From Spongilla lacustris (lineage: Eukaryota; Porifera; Demospongiae; Spongillida; Spongillidae): a stretch of 64,000 nucleotides of DNA. Below are positions 44,201 to 54,664 of the stretch, in pieces. The notes under the pieces were generated by a model. That model ran no database searches. It was not told the DNA's origin and saw nothing but the letters and a program-made list of their open reading frames with translations. The DNA lies in the NCBI GenBank assembly GCA_949361645.1, contig OX442422.1, positions 8,754,426 through 8,818,425 of the forward strand. Reading direction: 5' to 3'. Numbering within the stretch: position 1 is the stretch's first letter; the number at the start of each line of letters is the position of its first letter. Both the position numbers and the translations under genes were made by a program.

Positions 44201-47015
44201 TATATGTTAAGGTTGTCCATTGTTGTACGTAGATCCAAGGGTTTCCATGATACTGCCGGTAGAAATGCCCACTATTTAGTGTAAATGGTAATTAGCATGC
44301 ATGCCTGCAATCTGATTGCATGGTGCCACACAAATTCCTGCACCTTGCCACAAAAGTTGCACATTTGTCACAGTAATAATTAATCATGTGCCCGGTACAT
44401 ATATCAAATTGGCTCCAGCCAAAATATGTGTGGTGTTTGAATCCAACTGCATGAGGTATTGGAGCATATAATTGGCACAGATCTAGTAACACCACAATTA
44501 GCCTCGTCCCCAGGCCCTGTTTTTTATAAGTTGTGGGGGCGAAAAACAGGGCCTGGTATACACTGGCAGGGTACTAGCACGCATGCGCTAGCCATTACCA
44601 ATACGCTTGGTAATCGCATACTGTTGTAATTTTTGTTTGTAAACATTTCCCTATACCATCTTGTTTTCAGCGTAGACTCTTCCTCGTCCCAGACTGTCGT
44701 ATACGTAGAGTTTCGTACTTGGACTTACTACCCCTGCTCCTTGGACCACCTCTACGATTGGTACGTGTAGGCTGGCCACCTCACGCTACTTGCCATCTTT
44801 AGCCGAAGCCACAATGCTGACAACCTACTTGTACTCTCATGGTGCGCACTCACTAACCCTTGGAACTACCCTACATTTTGAAAACTCTTGGTGACGAGGT
44901 ATCGACGGACAAAGCCTTTGTGCCAGGTGTAGAGGGTATTTCCAATTAGTGCGCACCACGAGAGTACAAGTAGGTTGTCAGCATTGTGGCTTCGGCTAAA
45001 GATGGCAAGTAGCGTGAGGTGGCCAGCCTACACGTACCAATCGTAGAGGTGTCCAAGGAGCAGGGGTAGTAAGTCCACGTACGAAACTCTACGTATACGA
45101 CAGTCTGGGACGAGGAAGAGTTTACGCTGAGAACGAGATGGTGTACGGAAAGGTTTACAAACAAAAATTACAACAGTATGCGATTACTTGGTAATGACTA
45201 GCGCATGCGCGCTAGTACCCTGCCAGTGTATACCAGGCCCTGTTTTTCGCCCCCGCAACTTATAAAAAAAACAGGGCCTGGGGACGAGGCTACATCACAA
45301 TATAAAATACATGTACATTAGTATTGTTGGATTGTTCGATAAACTATTCGAAAGTTATATACCAGTTAATTCTGTAGTACATGTAGGTCTCTTTGCACAT
45401 CTGTTCTGAATGACAAGGTATTAGAACATGAGGGAGGGGAGTGTTTGGCTATGTCAAGGCTGTACATTTTGCTAATGAAGACATTGACTTGAAATGTTGG
45501 TCCCAATAACGATCCCAGCAGCTGTGATGTACATGTAAACATGATGATGAGATATATAAATTAGCCTCCTCTTCCTCCTCCCCATTATTAATCTGCATGT
45601 GTACACTCTAAGTTGTAATGGCTTCATGCATGAAGGATGGTGGTGTACATCATGTACTACATGTACATGCACCATGTGAACTTGACTATTGTACCCACTC
45701 CAGCGTGGTAATACTCCATTACACTTTGCTGCAATGAAAGGTCATACTACTTGTGCGGAACATCTCCTTTCCACTCCTGGTATTGATGTGGACATTAAAG
45801 ATCGGGTGAGTTAGCTCATGGTGTGTTGCATGAATAATATAGTTGAGTTAGTTATAATAATAGTTTGGACAGGGTGTTCATACTTGATGGCTACATATAT
45901 GTTAAGGTTGTCCATTGTTGTACGTAGATCCAAAGGTTTCCATGATACTGCCGGTAGAAATGCCCACTATTTAGTGTAAATGGTAATTAGCATGCATGCC
46001 TGCAATCTGATTACATGGTGCCACACAAATTCCTGCACCTTGCCACAAAAGTCGCACATTTGTCACAGTAATAATTAATCATGTGCCGGTACATATATCA
46101 AAGTGGCTCCAGCCAAAAGATATGTGGTGTTTGAATCCAACTGCATGAGGTATTGAAGCTTATAATTGGCACAGATCTAGTAACACCACAATTAGCCTCG
46201 TCTCCAGGCCCTGTTTTGACTTTTACCCCTGCTCCTTGGACCACCTCTACGATTGTTACATGTAGGCTGGCCACCTGACGCTACTTGCGATCTTTAGCCG
46301 AAGCCACAATGCTGACAACCTACTTGTACTCTCGTGGTGCGCACTCACTAACCCTTGGAACTACCCTACATTTGGAAAACTCTTGGTGACGAAGTATGCA
46401 ATTACCAAGCGTATTGGTAATGGCTAGCGCATGCGCGCTAGTACCCTGTCAGTGTATATCAGGCCCTGTTTTTCGCCCCTGCAACTTATAAAAACAGGGC
46501 CTGGGGACGAGGCTTCACCACAATTTAAAAATAAAAAAATAAAAACATGTACATTTGTATTGTTGGATTGTTCGATAAACCATTCGAAAGTTATATACCA
46601 GTTAATTTGTTACACACTGTAGTAGGTCTCTTTGCACATCTGTTCTGAATGACAAGTTATTAGAACATGTGGGAGGGGGTGTTTGGCTATGGCAAGGCTG
46701 TACATTTTGCTAATGAAGACCAAAAACGATCCCAGCAGCTGTGATGTACATGTAACAATTTGATGCGATGTATAAATTAGCCTCCTCTTCCTTCTCCCCA
46801 TTATTAATCTGCATGTGTACAATCTAAGTTGTAATTGTACATTATGTACTACATGTACATGCATTATGTTAACTTGACTATTGTACCCACTCCAGAATGG
46901 TCTTACTCCATTACACCTTGCTACAATAGGAGGTCATACTACCTGTGTGGAACATCTCCTTTCCACTCCTGTTATTGATGTGGATACTGCATTTCAGACA
47001 ATTTTTAAGTGCTAA
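41161..47015 (+). CDS. ankyrin gene 2: tandem one-repeat exons to a stop
   Basis: Exons 41161-41259, 41583-41684, 41922-42023, 42244-42345, 43122-43223, 44029-44130, 45704-45805 and 46896-47015 (stop). All are phase 0, with CACTCCAG-type acceptors and, in all but the terminal exon, GTGAGT donors. Together they encode about 275 residues of 33-34-residue ankyrin repeats; the likely N-cap exon is at 31994-32103. Exons 4 to 7 lie in an amplified unit with almost identical introns, so this part expanded recently. Every internal exon is open with intact sites, so this array looks functional. It would be an intracellular binding scaffold with unknown ligand. Confidence 0.75.
41583..41684 (+). CDS. 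ankyrin gene 2, repeat exon F2
   Basis: 34 codons. Variable residues C, Y, L, RG, S; IPLH for TPLH. The paralogous exon in array 3 is the one split by the nested transposons. Confidence 0.85.
41922..42023 (+). CDS. ankyrin gene 2, repeat exon F3
   Basis: 34 codons. Variable residues G, Y, W, DE, Y. Paralogue of the frameshifted exon at 63711. Confidence 0.85.
42244..42345 (+). CDS. ankyrin gene 2, repeat exon F4
   Basis: 34 codons. Variable residues L, H, L, ER, R. First exon of the recently amplified units. Confidence 0.85.
42346..43121 (+). repeat. intron of amplified unit 1
   Basis: Near-identical to the introns after exons F5, F6 and F7, sharing AATGGTAATTAGCATGCATG, GCACATTTGTCACAGTAATA, GACATTGACTTGA and GATGAGATATATAAATTAGC blocks. 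Confidence 0.85.
43122..43223 (+). CDS. ankyrin gene 2, repeat exon F5
   Basis: 34 codons. Variable residues N, Y, I, RE, R. Differs from F4 at nine bases, every one amino-acid changing. Confidence 0.85.
44029..44130 (+). CDS. ankyrin gene 2, repeat exon F6
   Basis: 34 codons. Variable residues N, H, L, KR, P; framework changes GRTTCAEH and GIEVN. Confidence 0.85.
44499..45292. mobile_element. Mutator-like foldback element, full copy
   Basis: Arms of about 390 bp starting TAGCCTCGTCCCCAGGCCCT and ending AGGGCCTGGGGACGAGGCTA. Flanked by CACCACAAT (44490-44498) and CATCACAAT (45293-45301). A 9-bp duplication with long TIRs suggests a MULE-type element. Lies in the intron after F6; the intron after F5 has the empty site. 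Confidence 0.8.
45704..45805 (+). CDS. ankyrin gene 2, repeat exon F7
   Basis: 34 codons. Variable residues R, N, F, MK, R. Confidence 0.85.
46193..46515. mobile_element. Mutator-like foldback element, internally deleted copy
   Basis: Same ends as 44499-45292, with perfect CACCACAAT on both sides (46184-46192 and 46516-46524), at the same intron position. About 470 bp of the interior and one arm is missing. Confidence 0.8.
46896..47015 (+). CDS. ankyrin gene 2, terminal exon F8
   Basis: Variable residues N, L, L, IG. After PVIDVD the frame continues TAFQTIFKC and stops at 47013-47015, as in the terminal exon of gene 1. Confidence 0.75.
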   Translation, partial: NGLTPLHLATIGGHTTCVEHLLSTPVIDVDTAFQTIFKC

Positions 47016-47472
47016 ATTTTTGTAGTGATCAAATTTATTTTTGATATCAGACAAACATTTGTAGTTTTGTTGATAACTGACTGTAAAATGGAGATCTGTC
47101 ATATTGCACGGCTGTTACATTTGAAACTTAGACATTAGCTCGTACCCAGCGTAAAATTGAAATCACCTAGCGACATGGTCGTTTGTTCCATAGCAACACC
47201 TACCTTGGAAAGAAACTGTTTTGTCTAGGCTTGTAATCGCCTGGTTTCACGAAGTAACAGGACAAGTGCTCAGAGAAGGCAGTTGGTAAGACGTCCGTGC
47301 ATTTTTCTTGTCAAAAAAGCATTTTGGACTTTCGCTATACATCAATACGGAAGGATACTCGTGAGACGTCGTGTGAACATTTCGTGTTTTTGGCTAAACC
47401 TCCAGATGATCTTGTGTGAAAACGATATAGGATAGTAATCTGATCGAGTTTGTTCTTTGACGTTTTGTTGTC
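47016..47472. other. 3' flank of ankyrin gene 2
   Basis: The first 90 bp are homologous to 22640-22790. No exon after it is recognised. Confidence 0.4.
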
Positions 47473-47660
47473 AATACCAGAGGCGGATCCAGGATTTCAG
47501 AAAAGGGGTGTGTGTTAATGAATAATTATTAATTAAAGAGGGGGAGGGTGCGGGAGGGGTACCCCGCCCGTCCAGCTACGGGGTCTGGGGAAGCGCTGTA
47601 AGCTCCCCCAGCGGAATTTTATCATGCTCAAAAACACTACATAAAACTGCGTGCAAAAAC
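47473..47660 (+). mobile_element. fragment of a hAT 5' end (or hAT MITE)
   Basis: Begins CAGAGGCGGATCCAGGATTT and contains GGGAGGGTGCGGGAGGGG, CCAGCTACGGGGTCTGGGGA and AGCGCTGTAAGCTCCCCC, the same subterminal block as the hAT at 58487 and the fragment at 54165. A matching 3' end was not found. Confidence 0.65.
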
Positions 47661-49130
47661 GGAATTGTATATATTCTTTTCATGAATCAAATAATTCATC
47701 AATTTACGACTATAAGAATTGCTGTACTACAATCGGATTCTTGAAACAGTTTTCTGGGATGTGCTCGCAGATTTCATCAACAGGTACTCTTTCTTTATAG
47801 TGCACGCATGCATGGCGGAAATCAAAGCCATGCAAAAGATGTTGCATATGTTTTGATCCTAGCTTCTCATTGATTAACTAGCTACTTCGGCGATATCTAC
47901 GGTGCCTCGATCTCTCATAGGATCATTTTCATGTTTAATCCGACATATCGATTGATCAATGCTTATACTTCAGTTTTAACGTAAGACCGAAAACTGCATG
48001 CATACATACTTGAGTTGAGTTTTTATAAATGTCCCGTTTTGTTCTTTAGAGTGCAGTGTGATATTGCCGTATTGGAGCGGAACACTTTTAAGTTACATCG
48101 CCTCATGCATGGTTGCATTATGATTCATATTGCATAGAGACGAGCGAAAGAAAATCGACTCCGCTATCACAGAACAAGCAATCGTTCTAGCGATCGTTTT
48201 AAATCACGTAGAGCAGATTGTAAAACCTTCTGCACTGACCGAAAATGCCACATGTACAGCCGGAAAGCTAGCTTGCGTTCAAGACAAGACAAAATCGTGG
48301 GTCCGTTACACGAGGCGCGCCGGCGCACGCTGAACTTCAGAAGCCTGCCTTCTATTAGAATCGCCGTTACTTTTAGCACAGATATGTTGCTTGTTATTTT
48401 ATATAAAGAATATACAGTTGTAAAGACAAAACCTCAGGCGTCCCTTGCTTACGCAAGTAAGCACCACGCATGTTTAAATAATCTATATATGGTAAGACAC
48501 AGGTGTTTGCGGCCCAATGTTTTGTGGACACTAGGTTCGTTTTCCGAAAAATTGAAATAATGATGTCATGCCCTTGACAACGACCTTGACAACCGAAGAC
48601 CTTTGGAAGTTGGAACGTGAGCTCACTCAAAAACAACGATGGGCTAATCGCCATTTTAACACTAGGTTAGGAAAGAAACACCTTTTTTCTATTTGTGTTG
48701 CGAACCACGAGGCGTAGTGAAGTTGCTATGGCAAGCTACGGGCCTTGAAAGCGGGTTAGTATTAGCGTACCTCTTCGATACAGAAGCGATTCCCCACACC
48801 TGCGACAATAGGAAAAGATTGGTTCGTAAAGGGAACGAAAGGTACTAATAGCTACTAGCATTGGCTTGTAGCCACTTTTTTTTTTGACAGCGATCAAGCT
48901 TACTAAAAGTAAGTACTCTATACCGGTAACGGCGGTTGGCGCGGGTGTGTGTTACTAGCCTACTGTGGTATTGCCGCCACGTTAGGTGGGCCAATGAACA
49001 GCAGTTGTTCTTTCACAATGGAGAGCAACTGCTGGACCTTACTTATGTCTTACTCAAAGTTTGTCTTGGTGCTGTTAGCTACTAATATAGTATACTCTGT
49101 CAGTAACTCTTCCGTATCAATCCCATTCCT
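47661..49130. other. no gene recognised
   Basis: Unique-looking. The open frame at about 48133-48330 (ERKKIDSAITEQAIVLAIVL...) and one leading into the minisatellite from 48949 are weak and unsupported. Confidence 0.3.
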
Positions 49131-49134
49131 AACC

Positions 49135-49425
49135 CCAGAACCAGCCTCATCTCAGCTACCAGTACCAGCCTCATCTCAGCCACCAGTCACAGCCTCATCT
49201 CAGCCACCAGTACCAGCCTCATCTTAGACACCAGTCACAGCCTCATCTCAGCCACCTGTACCAACCTCATCTCAGCCACCTGTACCAGCCTCATCTCAGA
49301 CACCTGTACCAGCCTCATCTCAGCCACCTGTACCAGCCTCATCTCAGCCACCTGTATCAGCCTCATCTCAGCCTCCTGTACCAGCCTCATCTTAGACACC
49401 TGTACCAGCCTCATCTTAGACACAG
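49135..49425 (+). repeat. 24-bp minisatellite (CCAGCCTCATCTCAGCCACC)
   Basis: About twelve imperfect copies, reading PVPASSQP in one plus frame until TAG codons appear. A few more copies follow at 49794-49870 after G-rich sequence. An upstream frame from 48949 could make it a Pro/Ser-rich tail, but stops inside the array argue against an active gene. Confidence 0.85.
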
Positions 49426-49439
49426 TTACATGTGAAAAC

Positions 49440-49640
49440 TGGGGTGTTGTTTACTTTAGGCCAATTCAACCAGTGTGTGTGTGTGGGGGGGGGGGGGGGG
49501 GGGGGGGGGGTGCTGTCCGCTTTAGGCCGATTCAACCAGTGGGGGGGGGGGGGGGGGGGGGGGGGAGGGGGTGCTGTCTGCTTTAGACCAATTCAACCAG
49601 TGGGGAGGAGGGGGTGCTGTCCACTTACGGCTCTCTCTAT
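49440..49640 (+). repeat. three ~65-bp repeats with long poly-G runs
   Basis: Each copy has GCTTTAGRCCRATTCAACCA followed by GTGGGGG... and TGCTGTCYRC. Confidence 0.8.
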
Positions 49641-49870
49641 GTTTAAAAAGGGGGAGGGTGCCCTCTACTTACATGGCTATATTGGAAACCACGTTGCTTC
49701 CTGTATGCTTTAAGCTTACACTAGATTAATAAATAGGGATGCATCTATAAATTTTCAGACCAAAGTTGGGATTGCAAACCCCCCCCCCCCCCCCGATCTC
49801 AGCCACCTGTACCAGCCTCACATCTCAGCCACCTGTACCAACCTCATCACAGCCACCTATACCCTCATCT

Positions 49871-51564
49871 CATTAACCAGTACCATGCAGCCTCATAACT
49901 TGTTCAGTTGTATTGATAACGAAATTTGAGTGGGTGTAGCATCATTGTGAGTATGAATGCCAAATACTAAATACTGAGTGTAATCTCTGTGCTTGGTATG
50001 AACGCCTTGATTTCTTATCCCTAGGTGCCACATTACTGCGACCACTCACCCTGCATTGCTCCTGACCTTTGTTTATGTGATAATGCTCCATTCGAACCGC
50101 ACGTATTTTCATAAAATACACACGCCGCGTAGAGTGATGTGGCTGATTCTAATTGTTGTAAATATGCTTCTTGATCTGTCTTGTTGATGTTGTAACTTGC
50201 TGACCTAAATCCTATTGTCGCTGTCTTTGCTACACACGATCAAAGTACCCCCTCTCAGTTACCGCCTCTATCACATCAACGTATAAAAACGATGCGCGGC
50301 TATTCGAGTAATATTTTAGGTCGTGCGCGCTGGTAATTTTTTTAGTGCGATGGTAGGGGGTACGAAAGATCAAATTCTCTCGAAGGTATGACTTGAACAA
50401 AGCATGAAATGCGGGTCACAAAAAGTACGATTTATAATGAGCTCTAAAAGTAAATTATTTTGCACCATTCAAAAGGCATACCGTATTAGCCAATTATCTG
50501 AATTGTGTCCAGCCGCAAACAGCAGTGAAGATAGACATCAATCTAATAACTACACATGTGATTTTAATAATAATTAATGTGCAATGCATGCAATGCAACG
50601 ATCACGGGTGTTTCAGAGTGGACATTTACGGATATTTAGATGTCCAATTGCACATTTACGTAAAAATGATTTTGGTAGCTCATTAACGGGCTAACATGTT
50701 CAAGGCCTGTTTCCGCTACAACCCAGTTTCACTACGCCTCTCTATTGATAATTCCAAGCATAGTATTAGTCTAAGCACAAACCCAAATCAACTGCTCACA
50801 TGTTTACAGCATTTCAACATACGGCGCAACGTTTCTAGTAATCACGTGCCCCTTAATTCGTTACGAGTGCATCTTTTGGTGGGCTATTTGTGAGGCTCTC
50901 GAACTTACAGGTGAGTTGTGACGATAAAATACAGAATCTACGGGCATTGTAAAACAATTTAAGCTGGGTCATATCTCAAGACGCGATATCTAGGGCATAT
51001 AAAATCGCGGCTGAAATCTATGAATAATTATCAACAACTTGGTTTTTATATATGCTTTGCGATGGAATTCCATAACAGTTAGCTTACAAAACATTGCAGG
51101 GTGTGCGGTGGGAGGTTGGTGGTGGCAAATATGTCAAAAAGAAGCATATACAACTCCATATTTTACAAAAAGGAGAATAAACTAGCTTTTGGTATCAATG
51201 ATCATATCGAGATCCACCCATAATCGTTCTGCAAACCGTGTAAGCTAAGGGGAGGGTGTTAAATGCTTTGAGGCAGAAAAAGCTAATACCATTTAAAAGT
51301 TTGGTCATGCCCTGCAAGTGGAAAGCCCATACTATAGACAAGTGTGAAGTGAGTGAGGAGCAAATTATAATTGCATGATCACATTTAGGTTTGCCAGCAT
51401 TTTGAGGTGCTGGTGAAAGGTAGTACGAAGAAAAAAAAGTGACAAAACAAACTGCCAAATGTCAAGTGAATCACTACAGTCATTATTTACACATATTAGG
51501 TACATTGCACCAGTTTTGATTTCAACCAGTGTCCAGCCAGCTGCTACACAATCAGTTTCTGCCA
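49871..51564. other. no gene recognised
   Basis: AT-rich; only short open frames without splice support. Confidence 0.35.
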
Positions 51565-53097
51565 TCAACTATCTAAAGCGTCCACTCTGCCTTTGTATTC
51601 TGCACAGACCAGTAGAGCTACCGTGCCAAAGTCTTGTCTGTGCAGAATGACATTGTCGGCAAACAACACGTTCCTGTTGCCATGACAACTCACCTTTAAC
51701 TGCTGCCAGCATAAATGCAGCTCCTGATGTCTTCTTGTCCCTCCTAAGTGATGTATTGCATCAATGCAACTCATGTAAAACAGAGGAGCGTACCTCTCAC
51801 ATGTTTGCAACACCATCTCCTCCATGTGGTACTGAGGTAAACGTACCATCTGTAATTCAAGAATGAAAGCCCAGAGCCCAAATGTTTTGCAGATTCCAAC
51901 TGGGGGAGGGGGGGGGGGGGGGGGGAGGGGGGAGAGTAAGTAAATTTGTACAGCAATAATAATTACATGAACTACTCACCATCATTCCAGCCAATAACTC
52001 TTGTAAGCATTACAAAAGGTCAAGGCTGAAGTTAAGCATCAAAGCCGGTGAACTTTGAGTTGTCACCTTCAACAAGTGAGGCACATACTGAATGATGATT
52101 GGTGTATACAAAATGTGGCCCAGCAGTATCTTGTTCTCCTCATGGATGCTCAGCAGGTTGCAGACACATTTGAAGGGGCATTTGGAGCATGCCACTCCAT
52201 CCATGACCAATGTTTTGTAACTGACAGATGAGAAATGTGGAGAGAGTTAGGATATAGCAACATGACGTCATAGCTGTGGATGGGTATTAACTATGTGATT
52301 ATTTTTCGCTATTGTTTCCATTCTGAACTACTTTAGAACCAATTTCCCCATGGCCAATGAAAATATCTCACCCAAAATGCACCTATTAGAGGAGCACACA
52401 GTTGAGTGGGTGAGAAGATACAACTTATGATTTGGCATGCTGGGTGAACAAGGTGCTGAATCAATTCACCGGCGATTCAACGCACTGAACACCAACTACA
52501 GTTCAATTAGCATTTCAACGCACTGAACACAATCTACAGTACGGTGTATCGTCAAAGAGCGCTTGATAAGTATTGCTCCTGACTCAATCCGTGCTCAGCC
52601 ACCACCCACAAAGAGAGCAAAACGTACGCCGGCCAAAACACGTTGCTGCTTCATAGCATAGTGGATTTATACCGGACCGGTATTCACGTACATGTAGGCC
52701 TACACTCCCTCCATACATGCGCGCAGCACACACTTAACAATGTTTGCACGTTACTTTTTGAAGCATGCAAATCGCGTCTCAGAAAATAAATACCATAAAA
52801 AGAAAGCTCGATCTATGTACAATACCTTTGTAAAAGTCGTTTCTCAACTGGAAGTGCGCACGTTGGGGACTAACTAGTTTTGAAAACCTACCTCCGCGTA
52901 AGTAGGCTGCTTTTGAACGACACTTCTCCAGAGAGTAACATTTCTTGATGCCCAAACACACCTTGTTCAGTAGAGCACAGTTTCATCTTCAACAATACCT
53001 CGTCTAAAAGGTCACCACGTGTTCCATTCAGTAACTGTACAGCGAATTCCAACGGGTACAAATCATTACAACCGTTGCTAGGTGAGATAATTGCCAT
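51565..53097 (-). CDS. three-exon gene of unknown function with in-frame stop
   Basis: Exon 1 is 52892-53097 (ATG, MAIISPSNGCNDLYPLEFAV...; donor GTAGGT), exon 2 is 51980-52220 (acceptor ATCTGTCAG, donor GTGAGT), exon 3 is 51565-51849 (acceptor AATTACAG, stop at the end). Joins agree in phase: AG plus T makes Ser between exons 1 and 2, and exon 3 enters in phase 0. Exon 2 has a Cys-x2-Cys-x3-Cys-x-Cys cluster (VACSKCPFKCVC) then HILYTPIIIQYVPHLLKV; exon 3 reads EEMVLQTCERYAPLFYMSCI, then DAIHHLGG. A TAA at 52010-52012 interrupts exon 2, although the same frame continues LQELLAGMM into exon 3. Either a pseudogene, an alternative end or a sequence error. About 245 codons. I do not recognise the family. 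Confidence 0.55.
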
Positions 53098-53244
53098 TTC
53101 AAAATTTCGGGGCGTAGGTCTGAATGTCCACCAATTCAATGGATTGAAACACCCGTGCGATGCGGATCAATTCGGTTATTAGTGAATGTTAATATTATTC
53201 ATTACGGGTCTGAAAGTCAAAGGAGGGGTTGGTTGCAACCCCAG

Positions 53245-53660
53245 CAAGCAAGGGTGTGGCTATGATGGCATCCTCGGTGGCATCCACGCTGCGAAAGAGT
53301 CTGGGGCCGAGACTACCAGTGGGTGTGGTGGAATGCACGTGTGTTTTAATCAGCAGGATGGACCGACGCTACAAGATTCGGTACGTAGTGGACAAGTAGC
53401 TGATATGATGTATGTATTTTGATGTAGTATCGTGAGCGTTGAACTTGAGATAACCCCAGGATCCCTCGTCCCCGCGGCCACCTCGCCGACCGCCTAACAG
53501 TTTTTGTAGCACACAGTGAACAATCTGTTCTTGTCATGTTTACTTAGTTGGCCTCGTGCCCAAACCCAAATGTACGTAACGATAATCATCGCCTATAGTA
53601 TGACATCACATCTTGAGGGCTGTACATTTTGCTACTTGCACCTTGAATGAACGTTAAATG
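53245..53660 (+). pseudogene. duplicated 5' flank of ankyrin gene (copy 2), exon lost
   Basis: Collinear with 31700-31975 up to TCTTGTCATGTT. Then AGTATGACATCACATCTTGA resembles the start of the N-cap exon at 31991 (AGTATGGTTTCAAATCTTCA) but runs straight into GGCTGTACATTTTGCTAC, which is array intron sequence. The cap exon appears deleted. Confidence 0.5.
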
Positions 53661-54164
53661 TCAGTCCCAAAAGTACATGTACATAGTTGTTCCATTTGAC
53701 TGGTAAAAGTTGGTCCATATCAGTTGCTATAGCAACCTGTACCACTTTGCACCACCAAGAGGGGTGGGAAAGCCAATACCTCAAGGCCCAGGCCATCTGG
53801 AGCTGTGTAAAAATTTCCAGTATGCTTATTAAATAGATCAGACTAGACTCCATGTTATTGTAGTGAACTCTACATGTATACCTCACAGCCTTTCATCTGG
53901 TATGATATTGTGTGCCAATCATGAAATCTACATTGCTATAGGGCCGTTATTAATAAGACTTCCATGAAAAAAAATGAAGAAAAAAAAAACAGTTTCACAA
54001 TACACATGCCCAGGCAGGGAGCATAAAACCCCATGCAGTACGATAACAGAACACCATTCATCAGGAGAATGGTGACTTCTGTAGTTCACAACCCGCAAAA
54101 GAAAAAGCAAATACTTGGCCTGTTGGCACCGATGCCTAGAATGACCTGAGCTAACTGCCCTCAA

Positions 54165-54390
54165 GAGCGGATCCAGGAATTTTGAAATGAGGGGGGGGGG
54201 GGCACAGTTAGAGGTACCACCTCAGGCAGGGTGCGGGAGGGGGGCACCCCTCTCACCCAGCTAGGAGCCATGGGGAAGCACTGTAGCTCCCTCATTGGGG
54301 CCTGGGGCAGGGCCCCCGAAGCCAACACTTTTTGCACTACAAGACTCTGAAAAAATGACAGCCAGGAGACTTTTTACAGACTAAAGTAGT
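54165..54390 (+). mobile_element. fragment of a hAT 5' end (or hAT MITE)
   Basis: AGAGCGGATCCAGGAATTTT, GCAGGGTGCGGGAGGGGGGC, CCCAGCTAGGAGCC, GGGAAGCACTGTAGCTCCC and GGCCTGGGGCAGGGCCCC follow the same order as in the hAT at 58487. Confidence 0.65.
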
Positions 54391-54664
54391 ATCTATATTG
54401 TTTATATACATGTTATTATAGTTGTAGCTACTGCAAAGTATGAGTTTATACTTTTAAATAAAAAATTTGGGGCCAAAAAATAAAGCTCAGTTTTAATATG
54501 TTCGATGTGCCAATCTTTTCCAAATGTATTTAGTATACTGATCTCATATGTATATTTATAATTGGCCCTTCCCGTACATGTACATGTATCTACAGTCACG
54601 CAGTAACCGCGGCGCGGTTATAATTGCATGCACTCTACCGGTACACAAAATACACTCATGAATA

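Noticed and set aside
44946..45164. Small open frame inside the Mutator-like element
   Set aside because: It lies in an inverted arm with no homologous protein signal and is closed in the sister copy.
49135..49425. CRISPR array
   Set aside because: Repeats are contiguous with no spacers; this is a 24-bp minisatellite in an animal genome.
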